A stretch of DNA of 64,000 bases from Diploptera punctata (Eukaryota > Arthropoda > Insecta > Blattodea > Blaberidae), in assembly GCA_030220185.1 (NCBI GenBank), contig JASPKZ010003844.1, forward strand, positions 505,001-569,000, read 5' to 3'. The translations under genes and the position numbers were made by a program. The notes below the pieces were generated by a model that was not told where the DNA came from, made no database searches, and saw only the letters and a list, made by a program, of their open reading frames with translations. This document shows, piece by piece, positions 22,110 through 32,355 of this stretch. Position 1 is the first letter of the stretch. Every line of letters begins with the position of its first letter.

Positions 22110-22561
22110 ACTTACTTACTCACTGGCACTATCGAACCTGTAGGTTCATGGCCGCGCAGACATAAGCTCTCTATACATCCCTATCCTGAGCTAATGCTTT
22201 CCAATCATTCCCTGTATAATCTACTTCCCTCAAATCATAGTTAATGTTATTCTCCCACCTCATTCTTGGTCTACCAACTGGGCGTTTTCCCTCTGGCTTT
22301 CCTACAAGAAGCTTCCATGCAAGTATTTCATTCCCCATACGTGCAATAAGTCCTGCCCATCTCAGTCTGCGAGACTTAACTGTTCTTATTATATCTGGCT
22401 TCCTATAAAGACCATGTAGTTCATTGTTATGTAGTCTTCTCTATTCACCTGTCTGTTCATCTCTCTTTGGTCCAAAAATTTTCCTAAGTACTTTATTCTC
22501 AAATACCTGTAATCTCCTTTCCTCCCTTAAAGTAAGAGTCCATGTTTCACACCCATATAAT
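22110..22561 (-). mobile_element. Non-LTR LINE family A, 5'-truncated insertion
   Basis: Same C-terminal region as the copy at 5956, with frame breaks. 3' tail (AAGT)n on the minus strand. A 13-base target duplication TCTAATCAGTTAT lies at 22097-22109 and 22562-22574. Confidence 0.85.
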
Positions 22562-22592
22562 TCTAATCAGTTATTACTGTATTATATGTAAA

Positions 22593-22936
22593 TGACGTCC
22601 CGCGCCGTAGCCGAGTGGTTAAGGCAAGATGCTTTGGTTAAGAGCTACGGGATTAGCGCTGGTTCGGATCTCCATAGGGAAAGAAATTCTCTCATGGAAT
22701 TTCGGCCAGTATGGGACCAGTGCCCACCCAGAATAGTGAGGAATGTGGATAGCTGCAATAAGTAGCGGCTCCACGTTGAGAAAACTAGCTATAACGGCTG
22801 AGGGACTCGATATGCTGACCACAAGTCACCCCTACACTGGGCAGTGATCGTCTACCTATGTGATTAGCACATGTGGATGTGAGGCCAACAGCCGGCTGGT
22901 AGGCCAAGTGCCTTTTAGGCCTGTCACGTCATGGAG
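22593..22936 (+). mobile_element. SINE family 3, full-length
   Basis: The tRNA-like head includes GCCGTAGCCGAGTGGTTAAG (box A) and GGTTCGGATC (box B-like); the body ends CCTTTTAGGCCTGTCACGTC. Flanked by the 11-base duplication TTATATGTAAA (22582-22592, 22937-22947). It sits 31 bases from the LINE copy before it. Confidence 0.8.
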
Positions 22937-23040
22937 TTATATGTAAACAACTGCGACTTATTTAACTTATGTTTAACAGGTGTCTCTTTCGATTTTATTC
23001 TCCTCCAAATTTCGTGGTTTATTGCATAATTCTACGAATT

Positions 23041-23598
23041 ACTCTAGTCAACATGATTTTTGTCTCATGAGTACCAATAGTTATACCTAATGCAGTTTTT
23101 TTATCGTGTTTTCAAATATGTATTCGGAATTTCTCCATCGCCCACAGTTTTTTTTATTTCGATTTCAATTAATGGATTGAAATAATTATTTTTTTAAATA
23201 AACGTTTCTTGTCCATTTATTATCTTGACGCAATGAACGATGAGTACAGAGAATACTTTCATCAGGAGATTTCAGCTATGGAAAAGATATATCAAGGCAA
23301 ATGGAATCCTAATATGCTGGTCGATTATTGTTGGACCATCAAGAGGGATGCTCCACAGGCGTAATATAGCAGAAAATAGTAATTTCTTACTTTGTAGGTG
23401 AGTCCGAATGTTCGAATATTTGTAGTTACGAATGTAGAAAATATTAAAGTGTTTGAAATTATAAATTCCTGTCTCTTGGATACCTTGCGTGATTGAGAAA
23501 AACCGATACCATATTTGAATTCAGAAGAAAAAATACTATCAGAATCATATATTGTTCGTTCTGAGAAAATACAAAAGTTTCCTTTTTGTTGCTCAGTG
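23041..23598 (+). mobile_element. TIR element family F, copy 2 (with peptide relic)
   Basis: Left end TAGTCAACATGATTTTTGTC; right end TTTTTGTTGCTCAGTG. The plus strand near 23246-23385 codes F-H-Q-E-I-S-A-M-E-K-I-Y-Q-G-K-W-N-P-N-M and then D-Y-C-W-T-I-K-R-D-A-P-Q-A before a stop. Matches the copy at 58442 along its length in opposite orientation. Confidence 0.65.
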
Positions 23599-23649
23599 TT
23601 ATTTGCTCCATTTTTGGCATGAGCGTCCTCTATTTCTTTTTTCACCTTC

Positions 23650-24465
23650 CTTGGATCTCATTTCGTTGTAGTCTGGGCCCATCTGCCCTGTTGCATCCTG
23701 GCTACGCGGCCTAGTCACTTTTTAAAATCTTTGCGCTTCATTCTGTTTCCGCTTCTTAGTTTCTAGCGTGGCACTCTTTCATTTTGATGTGTAATTTTTT
23801 CTTACCATCTTTCTCTGGCGTACCTAAAACGCTTGGATTTTTCCTTTAAATACACTGAAAATTAATTAAAAATTATGGAGAACATGGCTCTCATTCTAGT
23901 ATATGACAACTGAGATGAATATAAAGGTTTAATTATCGTATAATTGTAAAAAAAGGTTATTGTTATATTTATAATATATCAGATTAAGCGTATACCATGT
24001 TTCCGCTCTATAGACAAAAGATTCAAAGTATAGTTCCGCTAATATAATGCCACATTGCCGTCATACCGATACGTCATAAAACATTATATCAGAACAGTTG
24101 TAAATAATTCATTTTTTGTGCTATCCTTGCAAATGAATTCAGAAACTGACTTGTTACAGCATACTTTAACATAAAACAACATTTTTACTGCAATACCATG
24201 CCAATGTAAATATGAGTTTCATATACGTAACGTTAAGAGAATATACCGTACCGGCTATACACCATATTTTTAAATGTTAACCTGTACATTTTTTATTTCA
24301 CGGAACACATCTATTTCTATATCAATTTTAGCACCGGTATCTCATGAGTAATTTAGAAAAATCAAAACTGTTTTATACTTGTATTTATATATAATATAAT
24401 ATTATTTTTAATATTTCATATAAAATATATATGAGTGAAAGTAAGTTTTCTTGGGCTTTCTGCGT
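23650..24465. other. AT-rich intron sequence, nothing recognised
   Basis: No feature supported. Confidence 0.45.
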
Positions 24466-24471
24466 CTAAGA

Positions 24472-24604
24472 TTCAAAGTTGGGCACAGACCACTTTCCGA
24501 CGTTGCGACATGATCACAAAAGTCCTTGTCATGGATTGACAAGGGCATGTGGGATCATGTCGAAACGTCAGATTCAGAGACCAGTGGTCAACTTTAAATG
24601 TTTG
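24472..24604. repeat. Imperfect hairpin
   Basis: TCAAAGTTGGGCACAGACCA and CGACATGATCAC pair with GTGGGATCATGTCG and TGGTCAACTTTA across a short loop near 24533-24540. MITE-like. The 74-codon frame over it is a by-product. Confidence 0.6.
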
Positions 24605-24705
24605 AAGCCGAAACCCTCCCCCCACAAAAAAACTATATTTTTTTTATACGTACATCCACGAAAATATGCAATGCAACACAAATATGAATATATGTTTCAT
24701 TAAGT

Positions 24706-24738
24706 AGAGCTTATGATCTTCACTTTGCCAGTTTAGAA

Positions 24739-24795
<57 letters not shown>

Positions 24796-24796
24796 A
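24706..24796 (+). mobile_element. LINE 3' tail fragment with (ATT)n
   Basis: A weak match to the stem-loop tail (ending CTTTGCCAGTTTAGA) followed by about 60 bases of (ATT)n. Confidence 0.45.
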
Positions 24797-24799
24797 TAC

Positions 24800-25470
24800 A
24801 GAATAAGGAAACATAAGATATAGCTGCTCTTTCTAGATTAATGTTATTATATATATATATATAATAACTTTTTGTACTTGTGCAAACCTACTCACTGAAA
24901 ACCGTCAAAACCCATGGAGAAACTAAATACCGAATAAAGTTTCCAATAATAAAATTATAATTATTTATATAATATGTTACATTTAAAAATAAGACTATAC
25001 TTTTAAAATAAGAGTACTTAATGTTACCTAGTGTTTTTTCATCTCTAAAAATTAGTTATTATAATATTAACAGTATATAACGTGATTGGGTAGACAAATT
25101 TCTGTATTAAAAACATATGAAATATAACCATATAATTAAATGATGAAACTATGAAATGTTACGATTTGCTTTATTTCAGGAAATTCAGAGAAAGAATAAT
25201 ATTGTATAAGAATATTTTCCAATGAATGGTTGTTATTGATTAATGAAAATGAAATTAAAATATTTTTGTTATTTAAAACACATATGTTGGAATAGTGTAG
25301 AATATTTTAGAAATGTTTTCCTATTTTAGAGAGAGAAACATCTCAAAATTTAACAGGCATTTTTTTGCGATATATATATTAGCAAAAAATGCAAACTCAA
25401 GAATGCATCCACCAAAAGCGAGCTATTTTAACGATATTTTAAATAAATGTTTAATAGTTGAACCTAAACA
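24800..25470. other. AT-rich intron sequence, nothing recognised
   Basis: Short (TA)n at 24847-24863; otherwise no feature. Confidence 0.45.
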
Positions 25471-25474
25471 GTGA

Positions 25475-25533
25475 TTAATTCCGATTTTACAAAATTAAAA
25501 ATAAGGGTAAAAAATATTATACCATTATACATA
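25475..25533 (+). repeat. 59-base direct repeat, copy 1
   Basis: TTAATTCCGATTTTACAAAA ... CCATTATACATA; an exact second copy lies at 25852-25910. A SINE sits between them, at the end of copy 1. Confidence 0.9.
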
Positions 25534-25830
25534 GGGGGCACGCCGTAGCATAGTGGTTAAGGCACTGCACTACAAGCCGGAAGGTCGAGGGTTCGAGTCC
25601 CGGTGGGGTCAGGATTTTTAAACTGACCCAAACCTTCTGGAGGCACTATGGCCCTGGGGTCGACTCAGCCTCTAACTGAAATGAGTACCAGACGCTTGTT
25701 CTGGGGTAAAGGCAGCCGTCACGCAGGGCTGACAACCGGCTGACATCAAGTGCCGATTGTCAAGAAAAAGTGGGAGCCTTAACCTCCTACTACCCCAAGG
25801 GCCTCCTGAGGCCTGTAGTGGGATCACTTT
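25534..25830 (+). mobile_element. SINE family 2, full-length
   Basis: tRNA-like head GGGGCACGCCGTAGCATAGT with box B GGGTTCGAGTCCCGG; a body with TGACCCAAACC and GGGGTCGACTCAGCCTCTAA; end GTGGGATCACTTT. The 13-base target duplication ACCATTATACATA is at 25521-25533 and 25831-25843. Confidence 0.85.
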
Positions 25831-25851
25831 ACCATTATACATAAATAATGT

Positions 25852-25910
25852 TTAATTCCGATTTTACAAAATTAAAAATAAGGGTAAAAAATATTATACC
25901 ATTATACATA
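25852..25910 (+). repeat. 59-base direct repeat, copy 2
   Basis: Identical to 25475-25533; see that entry. Confidence 0.9.
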
Positions 25911-25914
25911 AATT

Positions 25915-26495
25915 ATGTTGTGCACACATGTTCGACGTAAATTATTTTTTTATTTGTAAATGCCCAATAAAATACAGAATTCGTTTATAGTAGAGACTTA
26001 ATCCTTAAAAATTGTTAGGAATCAGAATTGAGATAAGATAAAAGGAGAGAGATAGAGCGGGAAAAGAAAAATTACATGTAGATGTACACATTTTACTTTT
26101 TTATTGTTTTATGTTTATTGAAATGCCATATATAGGATATTTAGATTGCATAGTGTTTATTTTAAGTTATTTTGTAAATTCTAATTATAGGAATTGGAAT
26201 GTCAGAACTAAAATGAGAGATAGGATGTGAAATAGAAATTATATATCCATGAATGTACAAAGAGACACACACATATGCACACATGTTAGTTGACCTCTTT
26301 ACTGAGTGGTTACTATACCCACTGTTATTCACGGTTCGCGGGTTGAAACCGGACCAGGACTGATTTATTTTATCCAGTGCGTAAAGGTTGTGAGTATTTA
26401 AGCAACATTTCTGGATCCATTCACATTCATATTTGAATTTAGTCGCTAAAGAACATTGCCGTTAAATATGAACGTGTTTTTATAAATATAATATT
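25915..26495. other. Intron sequence with one tRNA-like fragment
   Basis: Mostly unremarkable. At 26290-26365 TTGACCTCTTTACTGAGTGG ... CGGTTCGCGGGTTGAAACCG is a weak tRNA-like or SINE head. Confidence 0.35.
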
Positions 26496-26499
26496 ATAA

Positions 26500-26834
26500 T
26501 GTATACTAAAAAAATGTTAACAAATACCACTAGTTACTTGAAAAGTACCGTTAACGAAAATCCCTCACTAATAAATATTTGTTCGCAACATTTATTGAGC
26601 ACATATTTAAATAAAAGTTGCCATATTAATAGAGATAGTAAAAATGAAAATGAACTACAAAAATCAATTTATGAATTACAAAAAACAAATGACAAATGTA
26701 ATTTTAAAATTTCAGGACATAAAAACCAAAACAATGGCTTTTCGAGGAAAATATAATGTTCGTACAAAATTAATATTACACGATACTCCTTTAGAATAGG
26801 TCACAAATTTCAAATATTTAGGTTGCGAGGTAAC

Positions 26835-26900
<66 letters not shown>

Positions 26901-27440
26901 TTTTATTTATTCTGGCAGAGTTAAGGCCATAAGGCCTTCTCTTCCACTCAACCAGTATAAATACAAGTGAATGTAAAAATAAACTCCCTCTTTTCCAACA
27001 GATCTGCGATACAATAAATATAACGCTGAAAGTAAAAACGAGAAGGGAAACTTCAATGAAGTTGTATACGGTGACAGTAATACCAGTTCTACTATATGGT
27101 TCAGAAACTTGGACCATGACACGAAATGACATTAACAAATTGCGGGCTACAGAAATTAAGTTTTTGAGATCAGTTAAGTGTTGTACTGGGTTATATAATT
27201 TTAAAAATGAGGATATAACAAATAATTAAATGTAATATCATTAGAGGAAAGGATTCATCATTATAGAGATCAATGGATTGAACGCGTAGAATGAATGAGT
27301 TACAGTCGTATTCCTAGAATAATTCTTGATTATAAACCTGAAGGAAGGAGAGATTTGGGAAGACCCGGAAACGTTGGTTGGAGAATATGTGTAGCCGGAA
27401 CAGGCTTTAGAGCCTAAACCCTGATTGAAGAAGAAGACTA
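26500..27440 (+). mobile_element. LINE RT relic (family E), interrupted
   Basis: Parallels 48780-49500. Fragments include Y-E-L-Q-K-T-N-D-K-C-N-F-K-I-S and, after the nested tail at 26835-26956, T-V-I-P-V-L-L-Y-G-S-E-T-W-T-M. The 3' end is AAGACCCGGAAACGTTGGTT and a GAAGAAGAAG tract. Many stops. Confidence 0.6.
26835..26956 (-). mobile_element. LINE 3' tail inserted in an older LINE relic
   Basis: Reads on the minus strand as the stem-loop tail (CTGGTTGAGTGGAAGAGAAG ... TTAACTCTGCCAG), AATAAATAAAAC and (ATT)n. It splits the RT relic at 26500-27440: the same relic at 48780-49500 is continuous at this point. Confidence 0.7.
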
Positions 27441-27589
27441 ATAGAGAAAGAACGCATGGTATTGATTTATAAAAACCAAGAAACAATGTTATGTTGGCAT
27501 GGGCCCCTGGTAAAAATATATATTGAACTGTACAATTATGGATATTCAATTTATTTCCGCATTAAAGCACATATTATACTTATTATGGA

Positions 27590-27745
27590 GAGATTGGCTT
27601 ATTAGAATGAACACAGAAAATCACATCATCATCATCATTATCATCAACCAGGGATTAAGCCTGTTGACTTGTTCCGATTGCATGAATTGTTAAAATTGTT
27701 CAGACCATCTTCTGTGTGGGCGTCCAAAATTTCTCCTTTTTTACA
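27590..27745 (-). mobile_element. LINE C-terminal fragment
   Basis: The minus strand reads G-R-P-H-R-R-W-S-E-Q-F (the G-R-P-x-x-R-W box of LINE C termini) and ends in CAT repeats. Confidence 0.45.
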
Positions 27746-27768
27746 GTCTAATTGAGGCGTAATAAATT

Positions 27769-28074
27769 TTAACTACCACGGAACCCTCGGAGAATGCGCT
27801 TCAAAGACTACGCAGGAAAAGAGAGAAAGTATGGCCGGAATTCTTCAGCACCGAAACGATGATAGACAGGAAATGGACAGAAGAAAATTTCCAGATACGA
27901 CACGTTATCACAAGATTAAGCGTGCAAGGAATCCACCACCTAATGTTTAGAGAAAAAACATTCCATGACCCGAAGACGTCATGCACATGCGAAGTATGTG
28001 AACAGAAATGCGAAAGATATTACATCGAAACATGTAAAACAAAAACAATTAGTGATTACGCAAGACAAACCTAA
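27769..28074 (+). pseudogene. Unassigned coding relic with a Cys-rich C terminus
   Basis: The frame open before and after the ATG at 27859 reads W-P-E-F-F-S-T-E-T-M-I-D-R-K-W-T-E-E-N-F, then G-I-H-H-L and D-P-K-T-S-C-T-C-E-V-C-E-Q-K-C-E-R-Y, ending in a stop at 28072-28074. The C-x-C-x-x-C-x-x-x-C pattern at the end resembles the extreme C terminus of some Jockey-like retrotransposon proteins. The upstream part is missing (stops at 27760-27765). Best guess is a retrotransposon 3' end; no host gene recognised. Confidence 0.4.
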
Positions 28075-28079
28075 AGTGT

Positions 28080-28570
28080 TAGTGATTGTTAAAATGCTGT
28101 GTTATCAACCTTGCACATTTGTGCGCAATCCATTTATATTAAAATAAACTTAACTGAATCTAAGACATAATAAAAAGAGCGCCTGCGAAATGAAGCTACG
28201 TCATCCAGCAAAGCACAAAAGGCAGAGAAGTTATCTATACAAAACCATAAGGAGATTAAAAAAAAGCTATCAATATTGAAATCGTGATTTGAAATCTGAT
28301 ATCTGTATTACGATCACAATTGAATGTACTGTAACGTAATCCGCTTTCTAACCGAGATAGCTTCAAGCGATTACCTAATACACGTTATTGCGCAAAATAT
28401 TGCATAAAAATAAATAAAAAACCGAGGGAATTTTAATTCCCTATTGGTATCAGAATGGAGTTAACCGACCATACATTTTTAGTATTTCAATATAGCATTT
28501 CATTTAAATCATCCTTTCCTTTTCATTTTCAAGCTAGAAAATATTCGATCAACATTTTTCCACCTTAAAA
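28080..28570. other. Intron sequence, nothing recognised
   Basis: No feature supported. Confidence 0.4.
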
Positions 28571-28575
28571 CAGGG

Positions 28576-28829
28576 CATATCGCTCATTTGCTGCAACGTC
28601 ATAACTCAAAAAAACATAGTTTTTCAGGAGAAGCATTTAAAGGTTTTAAATCCATATACCTTTGCTTATATTTGTCATAAATATCAAATTACTATACCAA
28701 CTCATTGTATACAATAGCTTATGTCGTTCTTCCTGGATATAGAACTGAGTTTTGCCTTTCATGTGGTACCAATAACTCAAAATCGACAATTTTTTAGTTA
28801 TGACGTTATTGCAGCAAATGAGCGATATG
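28576..28829. mobile_element. MITE with about 38-base terminal inverted repeats
   Basis: Left end CATATCGCTCATTTGCTGCA and onward ACGTCATAACTCAAAAAA; the right end is its reverse complement with a 2-base difference (AGTTATGACGTTATTGCAGC, AAATGAGCGATATG). No coding capacity. No clear TA duplication. Confidence 0.75.
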
Positions 28830-29360
28830 TTTTTTAGAATAATTTTGGTCACTTTCTTCAGATCATTCATTTTGGTTTATTTTTTATTCTACGTTGCTTT
28901 TATTTTTTTCTCTTTTCTTTCTTCGTTTAACAGTTTTCACTTCTTGTTTTTTGGATTGTTTATCTTTTACTATTTTTTACAATCCAGACCCTAGGTGCAA
29001 ATTCAAAATCTCCTATCCCGTCAGGAAATGAACCCGGGTTGCCGGAAATAAGATAGGGACGCTGCATACTACGCCATGATGGACAATTTCAAATAAAGCA
29101 ATATAATTGCTTTACTTTAAAAAATCTAGCTACATTTTTCTAATGTTCTTCTGGTAGAGCATCATATTGTAGAATGCAAGGTGGCAGCTTTCTACAAGCC
29201 GAGCTTACGCGCAAGGAATACCACCTAGAAGAACTCACCACCAAATATGCATTCCGTAAATACCAGTTATGGATCACGGTTGGATAGCCCGGAATGTCTT
29301 AATACAACATCATATTACCATTTTTTCTGAGGATGTCTGGTTGAACTATATCCAATTTAG
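28830..29360. other. Intron sequence with a tRNA-like remnant
   Basis: 29018-29080 has GAAATGAACCCGGGTTGCCG on the plus strand, the complement of a box B-like sequence. Otherwise nothing recognised. Confidence 0.3.
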
Positions 29361-29364
29361 ATAT

Positions 29365-29776
29365 AACTAACTAACTCACTGGCACTATCGAACCCGTAGG
29401 TTCACAGCCGCTCGGACATAAGCTCTCCATACATCTCTATCCTGAATTAATGTTTTACAATCATCCCCTGTGTAATCTACTTCCCTCAAATTATAGTTAA
29501 TGTTATTGTCCCAACTCATTCTTGGTCTACCAACTGGGCGTTTTCACTCTTGGTTTTCCTACAAGAAGCTTCCATGCATCTCTTCCATTTTCCATTCGTG
29601 CCACATGTCCTGCCCATCGCAGTCTACGAGACTTAACTGTTCTTATTATACCTGGCTTCCTATAAAGACCATGTAGTTCACTATTGTAGCCTTCCCCATT
29701 CACCTGTCTGTTCATCTCTCTTTGGTCCAAACATTTTCCAAAGAACTTTATTCTCAAATACCCGTAATCTCTTTTC
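29365..29776 (-). mobile_element. Non-LTR LINE family A, 5'-truncated insertion
   Basis: The minus-strand frame at 29778-29527 reads N-S-E-L-H-G-L-Y-R-K-P-G-I-I-R-T-V-K-S, R-R-L-R-W-A-G-H-V-A-R-M and W-K-L-L-V-G-K-P. The 10-base duplication ATTTAGATAT is at 29355-29364 and 29777-29786. 3' tail (TTAG)n. Confidence 0.8.
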
Positions 29777-29789
29777 ATTTAGATATTCC

Positions 29790-30415
29790 AACTTATATTA
29801 TGGTTATTTCATTCTTGTCCATAAGATTTAACATCAGTAGACTTTAATATTTCTTATTACCTCTGACATTTTGCCTTTTACCGAGTGAGTCTTCTCCACA
29901 ATACGATAGATAAGTGTTCGCTTAAATAAAATAAACTTGTTCGTGATATTAATATGGACTACTTAAATTTTTATAATAAATTTACGCTTTTATGGTAGTG
30001 ATTAGTGCCTTATTTAACAACACCCACTAAAATCAGGTTAATTAGCTTCGTAATTCAGATTTGAACGTGAAAGGGGCGACAAATATTGTCAGAGACCTCT
30101 TATTTCAGGCCTGAGGTTCTTTTACTTGCCGTAAATCTAAGATATTAATCCCTCAGTTACATTTCAATTTTTGTACTAATATGATAGAATAGTTTATTAG
30201 ATTTGAGTTCCATATCTAAAGACAAATTTTCTTTTATTACAACTCCTCCAAATGAAAATAAATCTCTTAAACAGGTAATTTGAAAACATTATATAGACTT
30301 AACGTGAAAATTATAATTATTCATTCACACATGTGTGCACGTTTTGGAGTCTTAATAAAATTAAAACCTTTATAAAATATTTTTACCATATATTCGACGG
30401 ACATAATATGCAGGA
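29790..30415. other. Intron sequence, nothing recognised
   Basis: No feature supported. Confidence 0.4.
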
Positions 30416-30419
30416 GTTT

Positions 30420-30520
30420 TACGTCCTTGAAAATCCATCGACGCTCGACCAGGTTTGAACCCGTGAACGTCTGTAAGATGGGTATGGTAACCGCAATAGT
30501 GTAACATGACTGACCAGTGC
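30420..30520 (-). mobile_element. SINE head fragment
   Basis: CCATCGACGCTCGACCAGGT and TTGAACCCGTGAACG resemble the minus-strand head of the SINE at 53681-54084. Confidence 0.4.
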
Positions 30521-30759
30521 AAAAAAAACCTTTCCTATATCAAGTTTGATTTTCGATTATATGTGATTTTTATTTACAAATAACAAGTAGTTTGGTAATT
30601 TTAAAATCAGAATGTAATTTAACTTCTCTCTGATACTTTTTTGTTTTAACTGACTGTCAAATCATCCGCCCTTCAATGTGACTTATAATAATATCCTGAG
30701 TCTATGCCACAACAAAACAATGCATTGTTGAAATGAAATCAAGTGTTGCTATGTTACAG

Positions 30760-30887
30760 AGCGTACGCAGGGCACATGAGAATATGACTAGAGGAAAGGT
30801 ATACATAGCTCATGGAGAACTTCTTGGTGCAAGCATTAACAGGAGTCCTACAGCCTACATGGCGAATCCAGCTTCGGAACGTGCAAA
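30760..30887 (+). CDS. CDase: Neutral ceramidase, coding exon 4
   Basis: Codes residues 151-192 plus the first two bases of Lys 193. The peptide reads S-V-R-R-A-H-E-N-M-T-R-G-K-V-Y-I and then I-N-R-S-P-T-A-Y-M-A-N-P-A-S-E-R-A. The I-N-R-S-P and N-P-x-S-E-R-A segments are typical of the family. N-M-T and N-R-S are possible N-glycosylation sites, fitting a secreted enzyme. The acceptor TTACAG ends at 30759 and the donor GTAAGT starts at 30888. This is the only phase-2 junction among the ten exons. The intron before it, 16.1 kb, is the longest in the window. Confidence 0.95.
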
Positions 30888-30889
30888 GT

Positions 30890-31975
30890 AAGTTATTAGA
30901 TAACTGTTCCTAAAATTACATGTTTATCATAAGTAATGCCACGAGTGATTTCCAAATTATCGATACATTCACGACAAACGAAGAGAGAATTTGGAAATCA
31001 AGAGTGGCATTTGTTAGGACTATTTAACAAATAAAATTAAGCTGTTTACTCACAAATCATTATTTAATTATAATTATTTTTAAATATTTATATATTTAAT
31101 GTAAACGGTGATGTTTGAAAACAAATGAGAAACGATAGGTACGCTTCATCTGCTTCTTCTGTTTATCACTGCAACCAGATCATACTATTTATTGCCAAAG
31201 GAACGCAATATTGTAAGAATGCTCTCTAGTGGAGAAAAAATGAAACACATCAAACTGTAGCCTACATTAATTCATTTCTGATGTCGTATGATGTAAATAT
31301 GACAATTCTATTTTTCTGGATTGTTACCTGGGAAAAATACATTTAAGAAAGTGCAAACAGTGGTTTCGTTTTTTGGTGGTATAATCAATTGCTACAAATG
31401 TTTTTATATTAACTCCCTCATGCGGCATGTGTTGACATCTATGCACTATATATACAATCTGGTAGCCGTATGTCTCATGGGCTCAGTCACTGCAAAATAA
31501 TGGTCAGACCTGTTCAAAATATTATTAAAAAGGAGGAGCTTTCTTTAATATGGTAAATTTAATATTGATAAACATTTGGTGAAACACTACTGTGATTGGT
31601 TGTAAAACAGAAATCATTGAAACGTGATTGTCCATTGACTCCCATTTGGGGCATGAGTTAAATAGTCAGAATATATATTTGAGATTACAACAATTATCTA
31701 AACTCTAAGGAACCAAAGAATTGGGGAGATAAAAAGACCTGTAAATTGCCACCGTGATGTGTTTGGGATTTAAAAAAAATATACAAAGTTTTTGAATGTC
31801 AATACAGATATTGGACGAATCAGAAAAAAAAGATGGGAAGATAAATTTTCTGATAGCAAAATAGGCCAGAGGTCTTATCATGGACACGATGATGATTTAA
31901 TTTAACTTACTTATGTGAGATCACCTGCAATTTTCACTAATACGTTTGATGAACAATAAAACATAACATTTATAG
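30890..31975. other. Intron 4 sequence, nothing recognised
   Basis: 31395-31660 contains the near-complementary pair TTAACTCCCTCATGCGGCAT / CATTTGGGGCATGAGTTAAA, possibly the ends of an old inverted-repeat element of about 270 bases. Otherwise unremarkable. Confidence 0.35.
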
Positions 31976-31981
31976 GATCGA

Positions 31982-32306
31982 GTCCACGTTGTGGTCTCGA
32001 GGTACCATGCTGCCTTGTCACGTAGCGGGTCCGGGTTCTATTCACGGTCGGGACAGGCTCCTGGGTGAGTTTTTTTTCGTTTTTTTTCTCACCTGTAAGA
32101 CAAATGCCAGGAAGCGTAGGGCCCAACGGTCCCCGAAAATCATCCGGCCATCATGATCATCATCATCATCCTTCACCGGTGTGGAAAGCAAGGGAAGCTA
32201 CCACACCTATAATTCCTTAGTAGCGCTGCAAAGCATAACATGAAAATGCTATGACTGCAGTGAAAGACCTGCCCTAGGGCAGAATTACTATGGATGGATG
32301 GATGGA
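31982..32306 (+). mobile_element. SINE family 1, type I tail
   Basis: Complete but diverged (GTCCACGTTGTGGTCTCGAG ... GGTTCTATTCACGG, tail CACCGGTGTGGAAAGCAA, end GGATGGATGGATGG). It runs straight into a (TA)n tract in which the Tc1 element at 32353 is inserted. Confidence 0.85.
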
Positions 32307-32307
32307 T

Positions 32308-32352
<45 letters not shown>
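32307..32352. repeat. (TA)n microsatellite
   Basis: About 23 TA units between the SINE end and the left end of the Tc1 element. Confidence 0.95.

Positions 32353-32355
<3 letters not shown>

Noticed and set aside
26499..26756. 85-codon plus-strand frame as a host gene
   Set aside because: Part of a LINE RT relic that has a parallel copy at 48780-49500.
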